Assembly: GCF_018918025.1 (NCBI RefSeq)
Contig: NZ_JAHLPT010000002.1
Coordinates: 202,358 to 266,357, forward strand
Source of the DNA: Oscillibacter sp. MSJ-31
GTDB lineage: Bacteria > Bacillota > Clostridia > Oscillospirales > Oscillospiraceae
Direction of reading: 5' to 3'
Length of the DNA: 64,000 bases
Numbering within the stretch: the stretch's first letter is position 1; every line of letters starts with the position of its first letter. The notes under the pieces are model-generated. The model had not been told where the DNA came from. It made no database searches and saw nothing but the letters and a program-made list of their open reading frames with translations. Shown here in pieces: positions 1 to 7,270 of this stretch. The position numbers and the translations under genes were made by a program.

Positions 1-1060
1 ATACCCCTTCCATCTCCTTCTGAAACTCCTCCATGGAGAGAGCGTTGAATGCTGTGCGGCGGCTCATCAGTCGCCCGGCACCATGCGGAGCGGAGCAGTT
101 CCACTCCGCGTTTCCCTTGCCAATGCAAATCAGGCTTCCATCTCGCATATTGATCGGGATCAGCAGCTTTTCGCCCATTCGGGCAGAAACAGCGCCTTTA
201 CGCAGAATCATAGCGTCCGTATCAATATAGTTGTGGATGGTGGTAAATACATCGACGGGAGTAAGTCCCAAACCGGTTAGGATCACATCTACCATTGCCT
301 TTCGATTGAGCACTGCAAATCTCTGCGTCAGCTTCATGTCATGGATATAATCATCAAACAGCTTGCCCTCGACATAAGCTAAGTCCTTCGGGATGCTCAG
401 TTCATGCTCTTTTTTGAGTGCCTTGATCGTCTTCTGGATCTCCTTGAATCGGCCCTCTCTTTTCAATTGCTCAATGATCATCGCTACCTGATACTGTGCA
501 CCGCCCCACAAAGCACGCCGGCCTTCGTCTTGATAGAAACCGGCAACTTCGGTACCCAGATGTCTGCTGCCGGAGTGGACAACTAAAAACAGCCGCCCGT
601 CTTCCGAACGATCCACTTCGATGAAATGGTTACCGCCGCCAAGCGTTCCAATACTACGCATTGCACGGTTGAGGTTGACCCGGTCTGCGCAGCGCAGCTG
701 CGCTAAGTCGATCTCATGATTCAAAGCATGAGCGGAATCTCTCACCTCGCGGCCGTAAGGAATCTCTTTGCGGATCAGCGCATCCAAACGGTCAAAATCA
801 ATATCTCGTTCAGCTAACTCCACGGTCTCCATACCGCATCCAATATCGACGCCGACCATGCCCGGAACGATCTTATCCTGAATGGTCATCGTTGTACCAA
901 TCGTGCAGCCCTTGCCTGCGTGGACATCGGGCATAATTCGAATCTTGCAGCCAGCAAATTCTTTCTGATCGCAGACGGACTGAATCTGAGTGCGAGCCAC
1001 ATCTTCCAACTCCAGGGTATAACAAAGTGCAGTATTATATAAGCCTTCTATCGTTACCAT
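1..1060 (-). CDS. rtcB: RtcB RNA 3'-phosphate ligase, 3' end beyond the window
   Basis: RtcB joins RNA ends carrying 2',3'-cyclic phosphate or 3'-phosphate to 5'-hydroxyl ends using GTP and Mn2+, and repairs cleaved tRNAs and rRNA. The visible 353 codons show the family hallmarks: a PDVHAGKG segment, the metal-binding cysteine in VGVDIGCGME, GGGNHFIEV and VVHSGSRHLG. The ATG at 1060 has AGGAAA just upstream. The C-terminal quarter, including the guanylylated histidine, lies outside the window. It follows rsr on the same strand, separated by a terminator, as in known Rsr-RtcB loci. Confidence 0.95.
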   Translation of the reverse strand, partial: MVTIEGLYNTALCYTLELEDVARTQIQSVCDQKEFAGCKIRIMPDVHAGKGCTIGTTMTIQDKIVPGMVGVDIGCGMETVELAERDIDFDRLDALIRKEIPYGREVRDSAHALNHEIDLAQLRCADRVNLNRAMRSIGTLGGGNHFIEVDRSEDGRLFLVVHSGSRHLGTEVAGFYQDEGRRALWGGAQYQVAMIIEQLKREGRFKEIQKTIKALKKEHELSIPKDLAYVEGKLFDDYIHDMKLTQRFAVLNRKAMVDVILTGLGLTPVDVFTTIHNYIDTDAMILRKGAVSARMGEKLLIPINMRDGSLICIGKGNAEWNCSAPHGAGRLMSRRTAFNALSMEEFQKEMEGV

Positions 1061-1131
1061 AGTAGTTTCCTTTCGTCTTACTTCCTATTTTACGGATAGT
1101 CCCCGTTAATTGCAACAACTCTCTTGGTTGC

Positions 1132-1167
1132 AAAAAAGGAGGCAATAGCCTGTTAGCTACCGCCTCC
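1132..1167 (-). terminator. Rho-independent terminator between rsr and rtcB
   Basis: On the minus strand a 12-bp stem (GGAGGCGGTAGC against GCTATTGCCTCC, two G-U pairs) is followed by six T. It would end or attenuate the rsr transcript before rtcB, so rtcB may have its own promoter in the 70 bp that follow. Confidence 0.75.
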
Positions 1168-1180
1168 TGCAACAGTGTAC

Positions 1181-2638
1181 TCACGCCACGATGGGTGCAT
1201 ATCGCTCCGAGCCCAGAACATCCATCATCACAGCGTAGGGAGACAGGATGCCGCTCTTCAGCATGGAGAAGATACGGGAATTGCAGCCGGATACCAGCGC
1301 AACGCCCTGATCATTGATCTCTACAGGCTGCTGCCGGTTGCGGCTATCAACATTCCAGAAAACCAGATCCGGCAGCTGATAACCCTGCTCGTTGAAAAGC
1401 TTCTTTGCATACTCAAAATTGCTCAGCGAGCAATCCTCTGCACAATAATCAAACTCCATATCCGAGATGATGAAGATCTTTGAGGGCATCTCTTCCTGCG
1501 GGACACGGTTCTTCACCGCAGCATTCAAAACAAGCTCGAACACCCGCTGGATATTCGTGTTGGCTACTTCATTGAACTGGTGGCAGTACCGCACCTTTTC
1601 AAAAATGTCAGTTCCCTTGATTTCCACCAAACGCGGATTCTCCGAGAAGGTGATGAAATGGTTATGAAATGCTCCCGTGTTACGCTCAGCATAATAAATG
1701 CCCAAAGAGAGCGCTACCGTGGCCGGGATAGGATCTGCTCCACCGTACATGGAACCGGAACCATCGATCACGACCAGAGCATTTTCACCGCCGGTGAAAT
1801 CCTCCTGCGCATTCCATGTGACGTCGATCGCCTTCCGTTCTTCCGCTCTAAAGTCTCTTTTGAAAATTGGCGTGATGATCTCGTAAGGCGTCAGTGTGGC
1901 GGTATGGATCTGCTCAGCGCCCTCTGAAACTCGCTCCATAAAGGCAGCGTATCGTTCGCCATCATTGCGCATAAATGCCTTGCGATATTTGAACATTGCC
2001 TTGGATGGCTGCTTGGCGTAATCGAACGTGTAGTCCTTCACACGAAGCTTGTTTTCGATGATGCTGATCTTTGCTCGCAGTGCACTGAGCGTTTTACGAT
2101 ATTGTGCGTCGTTCATATTGAGCGCACGAGCAATGCGCTTCGCCTGTCGGATCGTATCCTCATTGGAGGCATTGACCGATGGCAGCCACTTAGCCAGCAA
2201 AGATACCGTATCCCCTGCCTCCAATGCTGCACAGTCGCTTTCCAACTGCATTTTGATGAGAGAGAGAACCTTATTCTCGCAGGAGGTTCCCATCAGGGAC
2301 AGGAGATCATCATAACGGCCATACTCAGCAATATAGGAAAGGTTCTTTTCCAGCGACTGCGGCTCATTGGCCGCAAGCCACTTGATAATGGTACGGAAGA
2401 CCCGGCGTTCGCCAATGCCGCCACGGATATCTCTCGCGAAAAACAGCATTTTCATAGCAAGGTCGGCATTTTCCGCATATGCGCGAAGGAATCGATTTGT
2501 GATCTCCTCGTCACTCTCCCTACGGAGCGCACCGATGGTTGCGAACAGATCCAGACATTCCGATTGAGTGGACAGATATGTAACCGCTCCATTTTCCGTA
2601 TGGGTCAGATTCGCTTCATTCTTCAGATACTGCAGCAT
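1181..2638 (-). CDS. rsr: Rsr, bacterial Ro60 ortholog (TROVE and vWA domains)
   Basis: Ro60 proteins are rings of HEAT-like repeats that bind Y RNAs and misfolded or 3'-ended RNAs, aiding RNA quality control with exonucleases. The 485-residue protein has an N-terminal TROVE region (residues about 5-280, with FARDIRGGIGERR near 67-79) and a C-terminal vWA domain with the MIDAS motif DGSGS at 292-296. I chose the ATG at 2638 because AGGAGGG lies 7 nt upstream; a longer reading has no ribosome site. It lies directly downstream of the Y-RNA-like array on the same strand and upstream of rtcB, which fits an RNA-repair unit. Confidence 0.93.
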   Translation of the reverse strand: MLQYLKNEANLTHTENGAVTYLSTQSECLDLFATIGALRRESDEEITNRFLRAYAENADLAMKMLFFARDIRGGIGERRVFRTIIKWLAANEPQSLEKNLSYIAEYGRYDDLLSLMGTSCENKVLSLIKMQLESDCAALEAGDTVSLLAKWLPSVNASNEDTIRQAKRIARALNMNDAQYRKTLSALRAKISIIENKLRVKDYTFDYAKQPSKAMFKYRKAFMRNDGERYAAFMERVSEGAEQIHTATLTPYEIITPIFKRDFRAEERKAIDVTWNAQEDFTGGENALVVIDGSGSMYGGADPIPATVALSLGIYYAERNTGAFHNHFITFSENPRLVEIKGTDIFEKVRYCHQFNEVANTNIQRVFELVLNAAVKNRVPQEEMPSKIFIISDMEFDYCAEDCSLSNFEYAKKLFNEQGYQLPDLVFWNVDSRNRQQPVEINDQGVALVSGCNSRIFSMLKSGILSPYAVMMDVLGSERYAPIVA

Positions 2639-2772
2639 AATGATCCCTCCTAACACGATTGCAGTATAATAAGACAAGGCCCGGTTCCAAGAGGAACTGC
2701 AAATTTCAGCGTAGTAACGCCGTGGTCAAAACTTCCCTGACAAGAGTGCTTTTTGCTGTACGGGCCTTTCAC

Positions 2773-2842
2773 AAGATGCCATCATGGTCACAAGAGAGTT
2801 ACAATTACTGTCGGATACATGTTGTGTTGCTGTTGGCATCTT
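2773..2842 (-). ncRNA. Y-RNA-like unit 1
   Basis: On the minus strand the ends pair as a 9-bp stem (AAGATGCCA with TGGCATCTT). The 5' arm is followed by ACAGCAACAC, the motif shared by all units, and an inner CACAA/TTGTG helix. It is the smallest of the four (about 70 nt) and has no clear tRNA-like arms. The 3' flank CTTGTGAAA is shared with unit 3. Confidence 0.7.
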
Positions 2843-2854
2843 TCTCTGCAAAAC

Positions 2855-2952
2855 AAGGCACCATGTGAAGTGGGAATCGAACCCACGAACGACGGCCTCA
2901 AACCGTCTGCTATAACCATCTTAGCTATTCGTTCAATTGCTGTTGGTGCCTT
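2855..2952 (-). ncRNA. Y-RNA-like unit 2 with a tRNA-like module (YrlA-like)
   Basis: The ends pair as AAGGCACCA with TGGTGCCTT, followed by ACAGCAA. Inside is a tRNA mimic: a D-arm-like segment, an anticodon-arm-like hairpin (GACGG, loop TTTGAGG, CCGTC) and a T-arm with GTGGG TTCGATT CCCAC. No free acceptor end exists; the Y stem takes its place. This is the architecture described for bacterial YrlA RNAs. A tRNA finder might call it a tRNA or pseudo-tRNA. Confidence 0.82.
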
Positions 2953-2962
2953 TTATTTTGGA

Positions 2963-3052
2963 AAATGCTTCGATTTTGCATTGCAGAAGCATGAGCGGTT
3001 TTAGCTACAAGGCCTGGCGTTCAAAGTCTACTGCACTGCTTTCGATGCATTT
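2963..3052 (-). ncRNA. Possible degenerate fifth Y-RNA-like unit
   Basis: The gap between units 2 and 3 has 10-nt ends that pair with one mismatch (AAATGCTTCG on the left and CGATGCATTT on the right, plus strand). On the minus strand the 5' arm is followed by AAAGCAGTGC, a diverged form of ACAGCAACAC. The inner part shows no clear tRNA-like arms. It could be a decayed copy or only a spacer. Confidence 0.35.
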
Positions 3053-3055
3053 CAC

Positions 3056-3172
3056 AAGACGCCATTTTTTTACCAAACATAAAGGGGCTTTCACCCTTTT
3101 GCAGTCCGGCGCAAGGCCGGATGCTCCTAAGTGAGCTAATGTCGATAGAGTAAGTATTGCTGTCGGCGTCTT
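3056..3172 (-). ncRNA. Y-RNA-like unit 3 with tRNA-like hairpins
   Basis: The terminal stem is AAGACGCC with GGCGTCTT and is followed by GACAGCAATAC. Inside are three consecutive hairpins like D, anticodon and T arms: GCTC/GAGC-type, TCCGGC-CTTGC-GCCGGA, and GGG-TGAAAG-CCC. The order matches a tRNA without its acceptor stem. Confidence 0.75.
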
Positions 3173-3177
3173 TTTAC

Positions 3178-3273
3178 AAAGCGCATTTCTGTTCCAACTT
3201 TGCCGGAAGGCTCATCGGAGGTAGCCTCTATGATTAAAAGTCATATGCTTCGTAGTGTTGCTGTCTGCGCTTT
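3178..3273 (-). ncRNA. Y-RNA-like unit 4, first of the array
   Basis: The terminal stem is AAAGCGCA with TGCGCTTT, followed by GACAGCAACAC. Three inner hairpins are visible (ATGA/TCAT, AGGCT/AGCCT, TTCC/GGAA), weaker than in unit 3. It is the most promoter-proximal unit of the minus-strand array that runs into rsr. Confidence 0.7.
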
Positions 3274-3391
3274 TCTTGACCTAAGGATATCTTCTAGATC
3301 AGGAAAAATCACGGAAAAAAAGTTGCGAACTCATATCAGACGTGCCTTTCACGGCACAGTAGTCACAGACTAAAAGGGAATCCTGCCTTGC

Positions 3392-3451
3392 TTCGGAAAT
3401 TTGCCTTTTGTAATTTGATATATTTCCGAAATAAGTAGACATTCTTCCGAA
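3392..3451. promoter_or_regulatory. Phased TTCGGAA/TTCCGAA operator sites in the divergent control region
   Basis: TTCGGAA begins at 3392 and TTCCGAA at 3424 and 3445. The first pair forms a 9-bp inverted repeat (TTCGGAAAT with ATTTCCGAA). The spacings of 32 and 21 bp are close to whole helical turns. The site lies between the Y-RNA-rsr-rtcB unit and the WYL genes, so a WYL protein is the natural candidate binder. The rest of 3274-3709 holds no convincing gene. Confidence 0.45.
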
Positions 3452-3618
3452 TGTTAGACATAATAGAATCAATAGATCATCTCAAGGATGCAAGCAAATG
3501 GCGGACTTTATGTTTGTAAAAATTGCGCAGCAAGGGCATCCATACAATCTACAAGTGCGGCGTAGCTTTTAGCGGCAAGGACGTTGTGGTAACCGTCGGT
3601 TGATCTCTCATACCATCA

Positions 3619-3650
3619 GCTCCTGAGGTTTTCGTCTTGGGAGCTGTCCG
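3619..3650 (+). terminator. Hairpin with short T-run upstream of the WYL gene
   Basis: CAGCTCC and GGGAGCTG can pair across a 14-nt loop, followed shortly by GGTTTTT. It would end a short plus-strand transcript or act as an attenuator before the WYL gene. No gene is visible upstream on this strand. Confidence 0.4.
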
Positions 3651-3709
3651 GTTTTTGGGACACGGCATCCCCTAATATGGGTATATACAATGAAGGGCAG
3701 GTGGATTGC

Positions 3710-4954
3710 ATGGCATACAGCGAGTTGGTTAAAAGCTTTGAACGGATTCGGAACTATATGCGCGAGTTCTATGTCTACGGTTTCAAAAGCCGTGAAGAGT
3801 ATGGGATGAAAAGCGCTCGTAGCTATGACAACGAACGGCGCAGAATTGAAAGCTGGCTAGGCGACTACATGTCTTTTCATCAAGAGCCATCCGGAAAGAA
3901 AGTATTTCTCTCTATGGATAGCCGGAGAATTCCCTGCAATCCGCTTTATAAGGCATTCAAAGCGAAGAGCTTCACGGATAAGGACATTACGCTCCACTTC
4001 TATGTTCTGGACATTCTTGCGGATGGCAGTGCGCTATCTTCTAAGGAGATTGTTGATCGGATCACCGATGACTACCTCTCTCGCTTTGACGAGAGCTTTT
4101 CCTTGGATGAGTCCACTGTGCGGAAGAAGCTCAAGGAATATGAAGATATCGGTTTATTGCAGTCGGAGAAAATCGGGCGTGAAGTTATCTACCGGAGGAC
4201 TGACAATATTGCAATCGACTTAGAGTCCTGGGCGGATGCGCTTGCCTATTATTCAGAAGCAGATCCTCTTGGAGTCGTAGGTTCCTTCCTTTTGGATAAG
4301 CTGAAACACACAGAGGACACCTTCCGCTTCAAGCACCATTATATTCTGTACGCACTCGATAGCGATGTGCTCTGTGATCTGCTGCTGGCGATCGACGAAC
4401 GCTGCGCCGTTGAACTATCCGTATGCAGCCTCCGCAGCGGCAGAGATTATCAACGAACTGTCTGCCCCTTAAAGATCTATATCAGTACACAATCCGGACG
4501 GCAGTACCTTCTGGGCTATCACTATCGTGGCAGACAGATGGGTTTCTTCCGCATAGATGCCATTAAAAAGGTCTCTCTCGGGAATGTAGAAAAACAATAC
4601 GAAAAGTATCTTGGTTTTCAGCAGAAATTCGATGAGCATCTCTGGGGTGTTTCGACTGGCCCAGACTATAATCTGGATCACATTGAGATGACGATCCAAT
4701 TCGACCCTGGTGAGGAATTTATTCTTCATCGACTGGATCGCGAAAAGCGCCACGGCCGCATAGAGCTCTTGGACGATCAGACCTGCCGTTTTATCGCCGA
4801 TGTTTATGACGCTTCGGAGATGCTGCCGTGGATTCGAACCTTCATCGGTCGCATAGTAGACCTTCAATGCAGCAACAAATTTGTTGTTAAAACCTTCTAT
4901 GAGGATCTCAGGCACATGGAAGCCATTTATGGGGGTGAGACAGATGCTGTTTAG
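3710..4954 (+). CDS. WYL-domain transcriptional regulator 1
   Basis: WYL domains sense ligands, often nucleic acids, and control DNA-damage, RNA-repair and phage-defence loci. The 414-residue protein has a winged-helix-like region around residues 95-165, a WYL core (QYLLGYHYRG, then GFFRIDAIKKV) and a C-terminal WCX-like segment ending near RHMEAIY. The ATG at 3710 has GGGCAGGTGG upstream; an in-frame ATG at 3677 has no ribosome site. The gene diverges from the Y-RNA-rsr-rtcB unit and is translationally coupled to the next WYL gene. By context I infer that it regulates RNA repair. Confidence 0.85.
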   Translation: MAYSELVKSFERIRNYMREFYVYGFKSREEYGMKSARSYDNERRRIESWLGDYMSFHQEPSGKKVFLSMDSRRIPCNPLYKAFKAKSFTDKDITLHFYVLDILADGSALSSKEIVDRITDDYLSRFDESFSLDESTVRKKLKEYEDIGLLQSEKIGREVIYRRTDNIAIDLESWADALAYYSEADPLGVVGSFLLDKLKHTEDTFRFKHHYILYALDSDVLCDLLLAIDERCAVELSVCSLRSGRDYQRTVCPLKIYISTQSGRQYLLGYHYRGRQMGFFRIDAIKKVSLGNVEKQYEKYLGFQQKFDEHLWGVSTGPDYNLDHIEMTIQFDPGEEFILHRLDREKRHGRIELLDDQTCRFIADVYDASEMLPWIRTFIGRIVDLQCSNKFVVKTFYEDLRHMEAIYGGETDAV

Positions 4955-5867
4955 TGAGATCTACGGCAGCTACTTCAATGTCGTTGCCGCTGTATTGTCC
5001 GAGGCTGCGGAAAATACACTGACAACTGGCAAACTGACTGCTATCGTGCAGGAAAAAGCGTTTGCAGAAAGTGTACTGTCCATTCCTGCCGCCTTGCAGT
5101 CCGGGGCATGGCCATTACTGGACAGCGACTATCATACCGTGCTGCAAGAAAAGCCGACAATGCCTTTAACCACTCTACAAAAGCGATGGCTGAAGGCACT
5201 TCTCTTAGATCCGAGGATCGCTTTATTCGATCCAGACACGAGCGGCCTTGAGGATGTGGAGCCGTTATATACCCAGGATACCTTCGTCCGGTTTGACCAG
5301 TATGCAGATGGAGACCCCTATTCCGATCCCGATTATGTTCATTGCTTTCGCATGGTATTGCGTGCAATTCATGAGAATCGAAAGATGCGAATCCGGTTCC
5401 ACGGACACACCGGAGCCCGGCATTCCTTTGTCTGTAATCCGTACCGCCTAGAGTATTCCGAAAAGGACGATAAATTCCGGATTTTAGTGACAGGGATGCG
5501 ACGGATGAATACAGTCAACATGGCCCGTATCCGATCCTGTGAACTGTTGGAAGAATATGATCCTGCGTCTGTGACCGTTCCGAAAGGACATCTGAAAGAA
5601 CTTACCTTACTCCTCCATGACGAGCGTAATGGTTTGGAGCGCGTCCTGTTGCACTTCTCTCATTTTGAGAAGGAGACGCAGAAACTGGACGAGCAGCTTT
5701 ATGAGATCAAGCTCCGATACGATAAAGATGATGAAACAGAACTGTTGATCCGTGTGCTGTCCTTCGGTCCAATTCTTGAAGTTGCAGCTCCTGCTGAATT
5801 CAAGCAGTTGATAAGGCAGCGGATTCAAAAGCAGATCATGTGCATATCCTCGCAGGATGAATGCTAA
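4944..5867 (+). CDS. WYL-domain protein 2
   Basis: The 307-residue protein carries a WYL core in its second half (NPYRLEYSEKDDKFRILVTG followed by VNMARIRSCELLEEY) and a C-terminal WCX-like region. The N-terminal 120 residues show no clear DNA-binding motif. The start overlaps the end of WYL gene 1 by 11 bp with GGGGGTGAG upstream, a strong sign of coupling. The two probably act together, perhaps as a heteromer. Paired WYL genes beside RNA-repair genes are known in general, but the target here is inferred. Confidence 0.82.
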   Translation: MLFSEIYGSYFNVVAAVLSEAAENTLTTGKLTAIVQEKAFAESVLSIPAALQSGAWPLLDSDYHTVLQEKPTMPLTTLQKRWLKALLLDPRIALFDPDTSGLEDVEPLYTQDTFVRFDQYADGDPYSDPDYVHCFRMVLRAIHENRKMRIRFHGHTGARHSFVCNPYRLEYSEKDDKFRILVTGMRRMNTVNMARIRSCELLEEYDPASVTVPKGHLKELTLLLHDERNGLERVLLHFSHFEKETQKLDEQLYEIKLRYDKDDETELLIRVLSFGPILEVAAPAEFKQLIRQRIQKQIMCISSQDEC

Positions 5868-5898
5868 CCAGTGCCTAACAACCGATGAGGAGGCCGCT

Positions 5899-6114
5899 AT
5901 GCTGAAACTTCTTGATATTGTAACCCTGAAGGCCGATGATCCTGACATCGGAATCAAGGCGGGAACAGAGGGTACGATCGTCGATGTTCATGGCAATCAT
6001 GAGGCTTACACCGTAGAATTCTTTGATGAAGAGGGTAACACGATTGAAGAGACCCTTTTTAAGGATTATCTTCCCGCCCAACTACAAAAAGTTGAAACCG
6101 CACTGCAATTGTAA
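5899..6114 (+). CDS. DUF4926-like small protein
   Basis: The 71-residue protein starts MLKLLDIVTL and contains AGTEGTIVDV and EAYTVEFFDEEG, the pattern of DUF4926, a small beta-barrel family of unknown role often found near toxin-antitoxin and mobile genes. GAGGAGG lies upstream of the chosen ATG. It is the last gene of the WYL operon and faces a convergent gene set across a hairpin. Confidence 0.7.
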   Translation: MLKLLDIVTLKADDPDIGIKAGTEGTIVDVHGNHEAYTVEFFDEEGNTIEETLFKDYLPAQLQKVETALQL

Positions 6115-6140
6115 CTCTTTATTGAACATCTTATATTGCT

Positions 6141-6183
6141 AAAAGGACAAGGCCCGAGCAAAATGCCCAGGTCTTGTCCTTCT
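6141..6183. terminator. Bidirectional hairpin between convergent genes
   Basis: AAGGACAAG at 6143 and CTTGTCCTT at 6173 pair, with A-rich and T-rich edges. It lies between the DUF4926-like gene and the minus-strand operon ending at 6185. Confidence 0.6.
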
Positions 6184-6184
6184 C

Positions 6185-6508
6185 TCATACATTTTCTGCT
6201 GCACAAAGATAGTCGTATAGCGCATCCGGGGAAGACAATGTCCTGCTGATCTCTACACCATCTTCGATCCAAGATATAGTCGGATCATCCTTCGGAGCTT
6301 CATATAGCCACCAACCAATCACATCGGACTTATCGTTCGTGGTATACTGCAGCAATTCCAGCAGTGCCTCAAGATACAGATTACCCTGATCAAATGCCGG
6401 CCGAATATCGCACAGTTTCTGCAACGCATCCTCAAAGTCCTCTATCCGGGCATCCTGTCTGCGAATCTTATCAAGCGTACTTAGGAAAAGTTCTCTTGAA
6501 ATCAACAT
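6185..6508 (-). CDS. Hypothetical protein of the partition operon
   Basis: This 107-residue acidic protein is not recognised. It has a helical N-terminus (ISRELFLSTLDKIRRQDARIEDFEDALQ, positions 2-29) and an aromatic middle with IGWWLYEAPKD. I chose the start just after GAGGGGGAGA; two in-frame ATGs upstream are possible. It overlaps or abuts the preceding gene and is last in a minus-strand operon with ParM and ParR, so it likely belongs to the element's maintenance module. Confidence 0.6.
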   Translation of the reverse strand: MLISRELFLSTLDKIRRQDARIEDFEDALQKLCDIRPAFDQGNLYLEALLELLQYTTNDKSDVIGWWLYEAPKDDPTISWIEDGVEISRTLSSPDALYDYLCAAENV

Positions 6509-6522
6509 CATTCTCCCCCTCT

Positions 6523-6927
6523 TCATTTCTCAGCTAGAATCTCGGGACGATACTTCTGGTTGAATTGGGCATAATCAACCCACTCTTCGTTATCAAAGAG
6601 TTGATTTGAAAAGCACTGGAGTACATAGAACTCTCGTTCTTTCTTTGTCCGACCTGCAATCGGACAATCCCCAAACCAATCCAAAAGTGCCGCGTATAGC
6701 GCCGTATCGTTATTCTTCTCAATCAGTTCCTTCATGAGTGCGCACCAAAGGTTTTCTTCAATATCGCCCACTGGCGTCTCAACGCCATGCCGATATCCAT
6801 ATTTCTTTTCAAACCCCCGATCGCTAAGAAGAAATGCACGGCCGGTATGCGTCTGAAATCGAAGCAGCTCGTAATCAATATCTTTAGGGAGCCCCGAACG
6901 ACTATCGATGGTTTTCCCGGAGTACAT
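6523..6927 (-). CDS. Hypothetical protein of the partition operon
   Basis: A 134-residue soluble protein of no family I recognise. Features include GDCPIAGRTKKEREF and an aromatic C-terminus. It is transcribed after the ParR-like gene with a 13-bp gap and runs into the next gene with a slight overlap, so the four genes 6185-8186 form one operon. Confidence 0.6.
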   Translation of the reverse strand: MYSGKTIDSRSGLPKDIDYELLRFQTHTGRAFLLSDRGFEKKYGYRHGVETPVGDIEENLWCALMKELIEKNNDTALYAALLDWFGDCPIAGRTKKEREFYVLQCFSNQLFDNEEWVDYAQFNQKYRPEILAEK

Positions 6928-6940
6928 ATGTTACGCCCCC

Positions 6941-7270
6941 TCACTTTCTAAACGCAGCCATCATATCTCCCAATTCAAACGCATCTTCAGGAGACACTTG
7001 CGCTCTGGAATTGCTATGGTCAGTATGCAGTAAGCCCAAAGAACCATCCGCCTGCATTTCTGCAATTACTTCCCTTACGATATTCCGGATGTGCTCTTTG
7101 CTAAACTCGCTCTCCGCCTCAGGACAACTAATGAAATGGAGAACAGCATTGACAACAAGATCTGTCATGTGGCGCTTGTTTGAGCGCAGAATTTCCAGCA
7201 CCTTCCGATGCCGAAAATCATATTCGTTGAATTGCAAAACTACTCTGGGTTTGTAATTACTTGCCGGCAT
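6941..7270 (-). CDS. ParR-like centromere-binding protein
   Basis: This 109-residue protein follows a ParM-type actin with a 14-bp overlap. Its N-terminus (PRVVLQFNEYDFRHRKVLEIL) resembles ribbon-helix-helix adaptor proteins that bind a centromere and the actin filament, as ParR does for ParM. The rest is helical and charged. The assignment comes from order, size and overlap rather than a strong motif. Confidence 0.6.
   Translation of the reverse strand: MPASNYKPRVVLQFNEYDFRHRKVLEILRSNKRHMTDLVVNAVLHFISCPEAESEFSKEHIRNIVREVIAEMQADGSLGLLHTDHSNSRAQVSPEDAFELGDMMAAFRK

Noticed and set aside
2855..2952. A tRNA gene on the minus strand
   Set aside because: D, anticodon-like and T arms exist, but the ends form the same stem and ACAGCAA motif as neighbouring units without tRNA arms, and no free CCA acceptor is present. 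A Y RNA fits better.
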